Below are positions 11,805 through 21,928 of a stretch of 64,000 nucleotides of DNA, in pieces. The stretch lies in assembly GCF_030272615.1 (NCBI RefSeq), contig NC_081409.1, positions 648,858,468 through 648,922,467 of the forward strand, given 5' to 3'. The DNA comes from Cryptomeria japonica (Eukaryota > Streptophyta > Pinopsida > Cupressales > Cupressaceae). The notes beneath the pieces are model-generated. The model was not told where the DNA came from and did no database searches. It saw nothing but the letters and a program-made list of their open reading frames with translations. Each line of letters opens with the position of its first letter. Positions within the stretch are counted from its first letter, which is position 1. The translations under genes and the position numbers were made by a program.

Positions 11805-11868
11805 ACATTTTATTACTGAATTACTCAATTTTTTGATAATTCTCTTTTTTTATTTCTATTGTTTTCCA
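11805..11868. repeat. 64-bp direct repeat flanking Copia-A, left
   Basis: Matches 25922-25985 at 61 of 64 positions with no gaps. It ends exactly at the Copia-A boundary (GTTTTCCA then TGTTAG). The length is far beyond a normal 5-bp target duplication. Confidence 0.75.
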
Positions 11869-13065
11869 TGTTAGAATCCAAGAACACTGAGAGGGGGGAG
11901 TGAATCAGTGTTCTACCAGATTGGAGAAATTTAACCTTATTAATACAACAACTCAACAATCGGTAAACATAAAAGCATATAACAAAATGCAAAAGTCCAA
12001 CCACAAAGATGAACACCATCACACCATATATTTATATGTGGAAAACCTCAAGGAGGAAAAACCACGGTGGGATTGGAGACCCACAATATCTATCCACTGA
12101 TTAGATGAATGCATATTACAATAAGGGGCTTGCACATGCAGGAAGGCACACTGCCTAGAGCGCACTGCTCATCACAATGGAGTCTCATTGACTACAAAAG
12201 AGGTTAAACACCTCAAAATAGTCAGACAACAATCTGGAACAAAGAACTGCCTGTGATAGCATTAAACATGCCAGATTACAGTTTCGGTTAAGCTCAATAC
12301 CAGAGGTCTAAAACCTCTTACATAAATCCAACTTGATCACCTATGATCGACCAAATCCTTTGCACAAAATGGTTATTACATTATTCGCTCCTTGCCTATT
12401 TATGTGTGTTCTACAATGAGATCTTACATCACTTTTATACCAACCTGGGACCTAACCAATTAGGTCGGCCACCCAAATGATAATTCAATAGATCCATTAA
12501 ATAATCCAAAAAATAAAATCATAAAACATGTCGGCCTAAGGCCAAACAAACATCATCCAATCAATAAAACATCTTGGAAGCTCATCAGAAGGATCCACCA
12601 ACACGTTTCATGAAACTGGTCCATAACCTAGATATCACCAAACCTAAATTAGATCCACATATACCAAAGCAATGACACCAATCAGTGGAGGCATGAACAC
12701 AATCACCATCAGCATCATAAATCCCTTCTAGAAGTTGCACCAACACCACTTATGCATTACATCAAAGATCTTCAATAAATCTCTGTCGATGAAACCCTTA
12801 CTGGATCTACCAAGTAGGCTTACTAGAACATAAGATAGCATCTGATTATCAAGTCAATACCAAATAACTAAAACATACTTTAGAAGAATATGAACCATTT
12901 ATACAAACTTATTCCATCATCCAGATCATACTGGTGACAATCAACTGATAATCTTCCAAATCCAATCCTTCTACTGGAAGCCAGTAAACAACCATAACAG
13001 TTAGTATTGACATCAATGAAAAAACATCAATCCAACACATAATCAATTCATTCATATTTCCAACA
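11869..13065 (-). repeat. Copia-A 3' LTR
   Basis: 1,197 bp from TGTTAGAATCC to CCAACA, with TG..CA ends. A minus-strand TATAAAAG lies at 12432-12439. Confidence 0.85.
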
Positions 13066-13600
13066 ATCACCCCCTTTGGCATTGATGGCAACACTAGATG
13101 TGAAAAACATTCAAGTGCCAAGAAATGCCAAACAAGTCTTCCCCTATGGAAGACAACCAACAATCTCCCATAAAATAATACAATAATGAAGCTCTGAACC
13201 AAATATCTCTATACCAATTAACCATCCATAGAACTAAACCAAACTCCCTCAATGGGATACAACCAATCTAAAATTTTGTTTCTCCTCCTTGTGTCAACAA
13301 TCTTCCCCTTTAGACTGATATCTTGTTAAGCTCTGTTTTTCACATATATATATCTCCCCCCCTTTGACATCGATGCTAGAAATATGACACAAACACCAAA
13401 GGAAAAGAAAATATAGAGCCTTTGAACCACACAACTGACTACTCCCCCTGAGTAGTAGCACCAACTCATCAATTTAGAATGAATAGAACCTTTGTAGATG
13501 CACACCAAATTGATGCCAATCAACATCACTCAAGTCTCTATCAGAGACACAGAAGCTCCCAATCTGTCTCTCAAATTCTCAAATGATTCCTCAAACCAGT
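13066..13600 (-). promoter_or_regulatory. Copia-A 3' UTR with repeated polypurine tracts
   Basis: The primary tract abuts the LTR (13066-13080, reversed AAAGGGGGTGAT). Further G-rich tracts on the minus strand lie near 13305, 13355-13368 and 13441-13454. The last, with its flank CTACTCAGGGGGAG, recurs in Copia-B and NA-2. Extra tracts could prime plus-strand synthesis; that role is inferred. Confidence 0.55.
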
Positions 13601-13606
13601 TTGACT

Positions 13607-13897
13607 TCATTTCCTTCTCCATGAGAAAATTATACTTGATAGAAATATGCTTAGTCTTGGAGTGACCGGATTCTTAGATATGTCAATAGCTATAGAGTTA
13701 TCACAATGAATAACAACTAGATCATTACAACTCACTTGTATATCCTTCAACATCTGCTTCATCCATAGAACTTGAGTGCAATTAGTTACGGCTGCAACAT
13801 ATTCAGCTTCAACAGTAGATAAAGAAATGCATGACTGCTTCTTGTTGATCCATGAAACCAACTTCTTCCCAAGAAAGATGCTCCACTGGATGTGCAT
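13607..13897 (-). pseudogene. Copia-A RNase H, C-terminal part
   Basis: Copia-type RNase H would degrade the RNA strand during reverse transcription. Visible are KLVSWINKKQSCISLSTVEAEY (cut here to its key part SLSTVEAEYVA, with the catalytic Glu) and VIHCDNSIAID with the Asp of the CDN block. It is the classic C-terminal Copia pattern. The reading frame shifts after ISKNP and the rest is lost. The N-terminal RNase H part is missing with the RT core. Confidence 0.8.
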
Positions 13898-14035
13898 ATC
13901 CTGTTATCAACATCACCTGCCCATCTGCATCTGGATATGCTCATAGTGTAAAGTCCTCATAAATCAATAACCATACCAGAAAAACCTTTAAAATATCTAA
14001 AAAATCCTAGCTACTGGAGCAAGGATTCAACATAA

Positions 14036-14330
14036 TCAATTCCTTCCTTCTGAGAGTATCCTTTGTAAACCAATCAAGCCTTGTTCATCCTCATTCAATT
14101 TGTTTCTAAACATCCATTTAGTTCCAATGACATTCTTATTTTTCAGGCCAGGGAACCAAAATCCAAGTATTGTTTTTTTTATCTGATCTAATTCATCTTC
14201 CATAGCTTTCATCCAAGATTTATCTTTACAAACTTCAGTTACTGATGCCAGTTCAACTTGAGAAATTAAACACACCTCATTAGCTACCAACCATCTTCTT
14301 GTCCAATTATCTGATCTTTTGAATGATTAA
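14036..14330 (-). pseudogene. Copia-A reverse transcriptase, N-terminal part
   Basis: Start of the RVT_2 family domain: WMKAMEDELDQIKK, then GTKWMFRNKLNEDE. These are the standard opening blocks of Copia RT. The catalytic YVDD block and everything between here and RNase H are deleted. A stretch between 13900 and 14035 contains further degraded RT/RNase H-linker sequence. Confidence 0.8.
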
Positions 14331-14399
14331 ACCTTACATACCTAGGAGTCTTCTAACTTTTTATTTCTCTGCTCTGATCTTCAGTTATAGTTGATTTTT

Positions 14400-14700
14400 C
14401 TGATGATGTTGGGGTAACTGGTTCAACATTTTGTTCCAGTAAAGGTGCTAACAGTTCAGTTATGATCATCTACACTTCCAGCTCTCTATCATAAGATTTA
14501 GCTTGGTCTTTGTGCTGCTCATCCACTTTCACATTAGTACTCTCCACAATTCTCTACATTCTTTTGTTATAACATCTATATGCTTTGCTTTTATAAGAAT
14601 AACCAATAAATATCCCTTCATCACATCTAGGGTCAAACTTCCAATTCACTATCAAGGATTTTGAAATACTTAACTATAGATGTATGACCAAATTATAACT
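14400..14700 (-). pseudogene. Copia-A integrase C-terminal remnant
   Basis: In the minus direction fragments RCDEGIFIGYSYKSKAYRCY and VESTNVKVDE are readable, matching the region that links integrase and RT in plant Copia polyproteins. The zinc-binding and DDE catalytic parts are absent. Confidence 0.65.
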
Positions 14701-14856
14701 CATAAAGTGACTTACCAGTAAACACAACCAGATCCAAGATCCAACAAATCCTCATCATTTAACCTTGAAACTAATTTCTCCAAAGATATGAAATAGGCTT
14801 TCATACCACTACCAGGGGCAATGGAAGATTTGTCATCAATTTGCCTCCCCTTAGCC

Positions 14857-16085
14857 TTAGTTACCAGATGAGTTTTCTACCGGTGCAGGAACATTCTTCT
14901 CTATCAGTTGAGTAACTAGGGTATATCTTTCAGCCAAATGTACATCTGGGGAAATTGATTCTGCCGATTGATCTTGAGACTTCATAGCCCACTTTTTCTC
15001 ATTCTCTTTCCAAATGTCATCAGCCTTCTTCTTTCCCTTTTTATCAGATTTATCACTTCCTATCGGTAGGTTCTTGTTTCTACAAAATTTAGCAATATGT
15101 CCTACTTTGTTGCATGTATAACAAGTGATATTATTCTTCTCAATTGCCTTACTGTAGCCTTGATAATTCCTTGACCTACATTTATTAGCCATATGTCCAA
15201 AATTTCCACATGCATGACGTTTCACATTCATTCTACAATCTTCTGCCTTGTTACCATACCTTTTACAATTTGATCATTGACCAGGAACTGCATTATTATT
15301 CTATTTTTCTCTATATCTACAATGTCTTGCCATATGACCAAATTTATTGCAAACAAAACATCTACCATTGAATTAATGTGCATTAGGTTGCCTTACTGGT
15401 GACTTCTGATTCCGGTTGACCTTCTGATCATTCTACATACCAAATGTTTGATCTTCATTTGTAGTACTGGAGCTTTGACCTTTTTCAAATCCAAGTCCTC
15501 TAGTATCTCCCTTGCACCTTCAATTCTTTAGTAGCTCATCAAGTTTAGTAGAACTAACCTTGAACTTTGCAAAATCCAGATCTCCTCTTAGGATTATCAT
15601 CATTCTTTCCAACTCTTGCTCATTGTTTTGTGATTGCACCAATTTAGTTTTCAACATATCATTCTCATGTGCCAACCTAATGCATTCCTCAAATATGTCT
15701 TTCAGAGATATAGCAAGATTTTCTTCATTCTTCTTTTGGTCTTCAATCTCCTTGCACATCCTCATAGTTAGATCTTGCATTTCATTCTTCATCACACCTT
15801 TCTCCTGACTCAACTTCTGACAATGTTCCTTAAGGGTATCCTTCTCTTCATCATCCTGATTTTGCATAGGTTCCTTCCTTTTATCTTGAGGATTATATAA
15901 CTTTTCTTGCAGAGAGATAATAAATTCTTTTGTAGATCTAAGTTCATCTTCCAACTTATGTTTTTTAAATTTTCATCTTCAAAATCTTCAAGAGCATCTT
16001 CAAGTTGCTGCCTCAAACACATCTTCGTGGATTTCGGTTTTAGGATCTTCCTCAAGCGGTTAAGCTTCTGTGAAAAGAGGACCAA
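14857..16085 (-). pseudogene. Copia-A Gag: coiled coil plus four zinc knuckles
   Basis: Structural protein that would package the element RNA. The N-terminal half (about 15520-16060) is Lys/Glu-rich with heptad spacing and predicted coiled coil (for example QDLTMRMCKEIEDQKK). The C-terminal half carries four knuckle motifs: CFVCNKFGHMARHC (about 15319-15362), a degenerate CKRYGNKAEDC, CHACGNFGHMANKC and CYTCNKVGHIAKFC. Most plant Copia Gags have one knuckle. One frameshift near 15955 and several stops break it. The same architecture occurs in NA-2 and NA-1. Confidence 0.8.
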
Positions 16086-16097
16086 GCTCTGATACCA
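16086..16097 (-). promoter_or_regulatory. Copia-A primer-binding site
   Basis: Minus strand reads TGGTATCAGAGC, the usual plant initiator tRNA-Met primer site, two bases inside the 5' LTR edge at 16100. Confidence 0.9.
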
Positions 16098-16099
16098 AT

Positions 16100-16381
16100 T
16101 GTTGGAATCCAAGAACATTGAGAGGGGGGGTGAATCAGTGTTCTACCAAAATGGATAAATTTAACCTTATTAATACAACAACTCAATAATCGATAAACAT
16201 AAAAGAATATAACAATAAGCAACAATGCAACCACAAAAATGAACACCATAACACCATAGATTTATACATGGAAAACCTCAAGGAAAAACCATGATGGGAT
16301 TGGAGACCCACAATATCTATCCATTGATCAAACGAATAAATATTACAATAAGGGGGTTGCACATGCAGGAAGGTACACTAC
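16100..16381 (-). repeat. Copia-A 5' LTR, inner part
   Basis: Begins TGTTGGAATCC and matches 11869-12145 until the chromovirus insertion at 16382. Its continuation is 24780-25674. Confidence 0.85.
16377..16381. repeat. Chromovirus target-site duplication, left
   Basis: ACTAC, identical to 24775-24779. Removing the element restores the uninterrupted Copia-A LTR sequence seen at 12145-12155. Confidence 0.92.
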
Positions 16382-16466
16382 TGATGGGAATGGGTATGGG
16401 ATAGACTAGCTTAGTCTATGCTCTTTGATCCTCTCCTTGGATCACCAGTTGTTTCAACCACACCCT

Positions 16467-17500
16467 AGGGTATCTAGGAATTCCCTTGCTTGTGGAATCC
16501 CCTGACCTTGCCCAATCCACCCACCAACAACCTATGATACTTCTCCTAAGGTCTCACCTACTCACAAGCTTCAAAAACCCTCACATAGGCTAATAAGGGT
16601 TTCATGCTTCCTACACCTTCTTAAGTCCTAGCAAGGATAGGACACATCTTTGACATAGTTCTCCATCCATTCATGTTCCCCCAAGAGGTTTTGAATTTCC
16701 TATTTGTTACCGATCTCACTATTTTGCTTCTTTCCTACAAAATAGGGCTACAAGGAATGTGCCCAATTAGGCCTCCATTCCGGACTTTTAGGGCTCCCTC
16801 TTGCAAATGATGCCCAAACTTGTGAAACTTCCCAAAGGGACTGCTCTTCATTTGGAAAATTTTGAAATATTTTCCTAGTTTTGGGCCTCCAAGTGTCCGT
16901 ACACTGCCCTAGGTGAATTTAGGGGTTTTTGAGGGTTTTTATGAGGGTTTTTAGGCCTACTAGGGTCACAGTGATGGAATTCCTAGGGTATCTAGGAATT
17001 CCCTTTCTTGTGGAATCCCCTGACCTTGCCCAATCCACCCACCAACAACCTATGATACTTCTCCTAAGGTCTCACCTACTCACAAGCTTCAAAAACCCTC
17101 ACATAGGCTAATAAGGGTTTCATGCTTCCTACACCTTCTTAAGTCCTAGCAAGGATAGGACACATCTTTGACATAGTTCTCCATCCATTCATGTTCCCCC
17201 AAGAGGTTTTGAATTTCCTATTTGTTACCGATCTCACTATTTTGCTTCTTTCCTACAAAATAGGGCTACAAGGAATGTGCCCAATTAGGCCTCCATTCCG
17301 GACTTTTAGGGCTCCCTCTTGCAAATGATGCCCAAACTTGTGAAACTTCCCAAAGGGACTGCTCTTCATTTGGAAAATTTTGAAATATTTTCCTATTTTT
17401 GGGCCTCCAAGTGTCCATACACTGCCCTAGGTGAATTTAGGGGTTTTTGAGGGTTTTTATGAGGGTTTTTAGGCCTACTAGGGTCACAGTGATGGTTTTC
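16467..17500. repeat. 517-bp tandem duplication inside the left LTR
   Basis: 16467-16983 and 16984-17500 are nearly identical; I see about three differences. The right LTR has one copy, and the length difference of the two LTRs is exactly 517 bp. The duplication therefore arose after insertion. A perfect inverted repeat sits at the junction (16976-17002). Confidence 0.9.
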
Positions 17501-18157
17501 TATCTTCACCACCTTGTCTAGATTGGTGGAAGATCCTCCTTATCACCAATGGTTCTCCACACACCCCTCCACAACTCCTCCAAAGGGTTCCTCCCTTCTT
17601 TTCCTTGCTCTCACGGACCTCTACAACCTTAACCCTTCCTAGTCGGGCACAGTCTAGTCTCGCCTAGGAGTGGGTCTTTGAAAGGCTTTCCTGCATCTTC
17701 AAGGGCCCTGCTTCCTCTAAGATATTGTATAGGGTCTGCACTCCTATTCACCATGGTTTCATGGTGTTTCCACAATGGGGATAGGAGTTGTCAACCCATT
17801 TACACGAAACCGTCCAAAATTGGACAATGAAAAAGTAACTCACAAAATACTTACAAAGCACATAAAACTTGCACAATAAACCTAACCTAAATGCTTAAAA
17901 TGAAAGTATAAACATAATACAAGACTCTTAACATAGTTTAGTTTGCAAAACAATCCATTGTCAATCTTTTTAATGCTCCATTTGTGCAATTGGCAACAAA
18001 AACACAGTCACAGTCAAGGTCTTTTCCCTTTGGCCGTACAATCTGACATCCAACCCCTCATTTTAGGGTTTGCAACAATATATAATGTCTTTTCCTTGGT
18101 TTGTGTTCCAAGGTTATGGTTCTCCATGCCAAGCTAAGGTTATGACCTATTAGGTGG

Positions 18158-18199
18158 AAAAGTTGCATGACAACTTTGAAAAGTTGTCATGCAACTTTT
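18158..18199. repeat. Perfect 20-bp-arm hairpin in left LTR
   Basis: Arms 18158-18177 and 18180-18199 are perfect reverse complements (AAAAGTTGCATGACAACTTT and its complement) with a two-base spacer. It is followed by more AGTTGC/GCAACTTTT repeats up to 18222. Equivalent hairpin in the other LTR at 24443-24484. Confidence 0.9.
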
Positions 18200-18509
18200 T
18201 GCAACTTTTGAGCAACTTTTGCAATGTTGCTTTTCTTGACTTTTAGGCCTACATGGGGCTATCCTATGGACACAACCATACTAAAAGGACCCCAAACTCA
18301 TAAATGGGCACACATACCCTCTACTCCAAAAGAAAACTCAACCTAGACTTGTGAACCTAGGACCTAAACTAGGACCTAAACAAGACCAATGAGCTCTTGG
18401 CTCTTATTACATTTACATGGCTTCTTAAAGAATAAAAATGCCAAAAAAATGCAAATGGAGGAAGACCTTATAAGGGTTCTCCTACACCATACTCACCCTC
18501 TGCACAGAA

Positions 18510-18962
18510 TTAAGGAACTGGGGGAGAGATGAGAGCTGGGTTAATACCAAGTTTCTTGAACCTGCCCTCTTCAACCCAAGTGGCTTCTGACTCAGGTTGA
18601 CCTGCCCACTTCACCAAGTGTTCCATGTAGACTTGGTGTCTAGTAGACTTCTTCACCCTTGACTCCAAGATCTCCTCTACTATGGGTTGCTTCACTTGAG
18701 GTAAGGCATTCACATACAAGTCCTGCAGCACCTTGGCTTGATTCTCAGTTTTCCCTGCTATTTCACCTTTATATAATATCAAATCAGCAACATTGAAGAC
18801 TGGTGATATAGCCAAATCTAAAGGAAGATCCACCTTGTAGGTGTTCTCACCATATTTGGACAGAATTCTACAAGGTCCTACCCTCTTCATTTGTAGCTTA
18901 GTAAGCTTGTTGCTTTTCATTCTAGCTTTACTTAGATGGACCATCACATAGTCACCCACTTT
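18510..18962 (-). pseudogene. Chromovirus integrase C-terminus and chromodomain
   Basis: The end of integrase binds DNA and the chromodomain is thought to direct integration to particular chromatin. Visible are VGDYVMVHLSKARM and KRVGPCRILSKYGENTYKV, typical of the integrase C-terminal region, then VEEILESRV, MEHLVKWAGQPESEATWVEE as the chromodomain core with its aromatic residues (Y, W, W). The frame is open to the natural stop at 18510-18512. A TAG at about 18960 separates it from the integrase core; a Gln codon would fit there. Confidence 0.88.
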
Positions 18963-19895
18963 GAACTAAACCTCTCTCCTTTTTTCATCCAATTTAGCTT
19001 TAAGTTTTTGAGGAGACTCTAGGATGGCTCTCTTGACCTGTTCTTGGATTTCCTTGATGGTTTGAGTGAATTCCTCTACTTGCCCACTCTTCATCTCCAT
19101 GGAACCAAGTTCTCTTAGTTCACACACCCCTCTTGGATGTCTGCCATAGACAACCTCAAAAGGACTCCTTCCAGTGGTCCTATTTACACTATCATTGTAT
19201 GCATACTCAGCTTGTGGAATAACTAGATCCCAAGTCTACCCATACTCCTTGGTTAGACACCTCAACAAGTTTCCTAACACCCTGTTAATGACTTCAGTTT
19301 GACCATCAGTTTGTGGATGGTAAGCTGAGCTAAATGATAAATTAGTCCCTAGTCTTCTCCATAAGGTTTGCCAAAAATGGCCCATGAACTTGCTATCCCT
19401 ATCTGAAACAATACTTAATGGGAGTCCATGAATCCTTACAATATCCTTAAAGAAGAGATGTGCAATATAACTAGCATCATGAGTAGTTCTACATGGAATA
19501 AAATGGCTCATCTTAGAAAATCTGTCTACCACCACATAGATGCTATCCATACCTATCTTTGTCTTGGGGAGTCCTACCACAAAGTCCATGCTCACACACT
19601 CCCAAGCCCTATTTGGGACCAGTAATGGTTGATAGAGGTCTGCATTGCTTGATCCTCCTTTTACCCTTTGACACACACCACATTGCTCCACATACCTTCT
19701 CACATCCCTTGGCAACCTAGGCCAATGGTAGTACCTCTATACTAGATCCAAAGTTTTATTGATTCCAAAGTGTCCACTTAGACTTCCATTGTTTTTCTCT
19801 TGTATGAGATTTTCTCTCATGGATCCTCTAGGCACACATAACTGATTGCCTTTGAACAAGAGACCATTTTGAAGAGTGTAATCTTAGCATACTCA
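18963..19895 (-). pseudogene. Chromovirus integrase core
   Basis: Inserts the cDNA into the genome. The zinc-binding HHCC region runs from HFG (near 19775) through CGVCQR. The catalytic core has all three acidic residues: Asp in MDFVVGLPK, Asp in IVSDRDSKF and Glu in GQTEVINRV. Breaks are one frameshift near 19890 just upstream, a TAG near 19742 before RYYHWPRLPRDV, and a TAG at 19236 where a Trp would be expected. All are single-base lesions, so the catalytic core itself looks well kept. Confidence 0.88.
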
Positions 19896-21607
19896 CCATG
19901 AAAATGATTCTCAAACTCCTTGCAGACCTTGTACATTGATGAGAAGTCCTCATCTTCTTCATAGAGATCCTTGAAACCTTCTAACCCTATGCTCTGCAAT
20001 TGTAACTCTTGGACAATTAATAACTTCAAGCTTAAAGCATCTACCACCTTGTTAAGCTACCCCTTTTTATGCTTGATGGTAAAGGTAAAGGATTGGGGGT
20101 ACTCCATCCACTTCAAATGTTTATTGCTAAGCTTCTCTTGAGTGTTAATGTAACTCAAAGCCTGGTTATCAGTAAACACCACAAATTCTTTTGGGAGTAG
20201 GTAATGCCTCCACTTCTTGAGAGACTGAACTAGTGCATACAACTCTAGATCATATGCTAAATACCTCTTCTTTGCCTCATTAAGCTTCTCACTAAAAAAT
20301 GCCACAGGCCTTCCCTCTTGACTCAATACACCCCCTATTGCAATTCCACTTGCATCACATTCCAATGTGAATAGCTTGTCAAAAGTAGGTAAGAGTAGGA
20401 TGGGTTTTGTGGCTACTTCTTGCTTCAATAATTGGAATGCTTCATCAGCTTGTTTAGTCCATTTGAACTTAGTTTTAAGGCCTCCTTTTACGGTGTCAAG
20501 TACTGGTGCACATATGCCACTGAAGTTCCTCACAAACTTTCTATAGAATTGGGCTAAACCATGGAAACTCCTAACTTCAGTCCCTATTTTAGGGGTAGAC
20601 CAATTCAAGATTACCTCCACTTTGCTTGGATCCATCTTCAAGGTTCCCTTAGACACCACAAACCCCAAGTAGACTAACTCTTGCTTCAAAAAGTCACACT
20701 TCTCTAAGTTGATTGCCAACTTCTCTTCATGCAACCTCTCTAGGACTAACCTCAAATGTTCTAGGTGCTCCTCTTTGGTTCTGCTATAGATGAGTATGTC
20801 ATCTAAGTACACCACCACAAATCTACCTATGAAGTCCTTCAACACCTCATTCATCAACCTCATGAAGGTGCTTGGGGCATTGGTAAGTCCAAATGGCATC
20901 ACAAGCCATTCATACAACCCTTTTGTGGTCTTAAAATCGGTCTTCCACTCATCACCCTCCTTAATCCTAATCTGATGATAGCCACTTTTAAGGTCCAACT
21001 TAGTAAAAAACATGGCACCTCCTAAACAGTCCATCAAATCCTCTATTCTAGGAATAGGAAATCTATACCTTATGGTGATCCTATTGATTGCCCTTGAATC
21101 AGTGCAAAGTCTCCACTTGCCTCCCTTCTTTGTGGCTAGTCCTACTAGGACTGCACATGGGCTGATGCTCTTCTTGATCAGTCCTTGATCCAACAACTCT
21201 TGCACTTGCCTTGCCACCTCCTTGTTTTGATCAGGTGTGAGCTTATATGCTGCTTTATTGGGCAGGGATGCACTGGGGACAAAGTCTATTTGATGGCTTA
21301 TAGACCTTCTTGGTGGAAGTGTTGCAGGTGCTCCATCACTCACTATGTCTTTATACTCTTGCAACATTTGTTTTACCTCCTTAGATACATCTGTCTACAA
21401 CTTATCTTCCTCCTCCTTCACAAAGATGGCACATCCCACTATCTCCTCTTCATGTAGTAGGTGTAAGAACTCTTTACTAGTATTAAGTAAGACACTAGGT
21501 GTTCTTGAGGTTCCCTCATCATTCTCTATCAGAGATTGAATCTTATAGGTTTTGTTGTCCTTCTTGAAGGAAATGGAGTTCTCCTCTCCATCATAGATCA
21601 TCTTCAT
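19896..21607 (-). pseudogene. Chromovirus reverse transcriptase and RNase H
   Basis: Copies the RNA genome into DNA and removes the RNA strand. RT blocks are LDLKSGYHQIRI (first catalytic Asp), MPFGLTNAPSTFM and VVVYLDDILIYS with the YLDD active site. RNase H starts at FTLECDASGIAIGGVL, continues with the Glu in YDLELYAL and the Asp in FTDNQALSY, so its acidic residues are present. A TAG near 21395 falls before RT and one at 20057 after RNase H. Both leave the catalytic parts in one open stretch of 436 codons (20057-21367). Confidence 0.9.
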
Positions 21608-21928
21608 ATCAAATTGTCAGGGTCTACCTAGTAGCAGATGACAAGCATCCATGGGTAACACATCACAAAGGATCTTATCCTTATATCCTCCAATAGAGAA
21701 CTTTACCCAAGTTTGTTCATTGACAAGCACACTCTGTCCTTGATTCAACCATGTCACCTTGTAAGGGCTAGTGTGGGGTATCTTTGTGAGTTTCAACTTC
21801 TTGGCTACCTCATCTGATATGATGTTACTAGTTGACCCTAAATCAACTATCACCTTGCAAACCTTACCAAGGATTTTGCATCTCACCCTAAACAATGCTC
21901 TCCTATGCTTAGGTTCATCCTTAACCGA
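21608..21928 (-). pseudogene. Chromovirus protease
   Basis: Aspartic protease that would process the polyprotein. The active-site loop reads IVDLGSTSNIIS: the Asp is kept but the residue after it is Leu, where Ser or Thr is usual, and a single C-to-T change would explain it. CHLLLGRP near the end is the conserved flap/end block. TGA at 21617 follows, where Trp is usual. Continuous in frame with Gag. Confidence 0.8.

Larger units (their letters stand above)
16382..18489 (-). repeat. Chromovirus 3' LTR with internal duplication
   Basis: From TGATGGGAATGGG to CTACACCA. It equals the right LTR plus one extra copy of a 517-bp internal segment. Contains the strong hairpin at 18158-18199. Confidence 0.9.

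Noticed and set aside
16086-16097. tRNA gene fragments at TGGTATCAGAGC sites
   Set aside because: These are primer-binding sites next to LTRs, complementary to tRNA 3' ends; no cloverleaf can be drawn around them.
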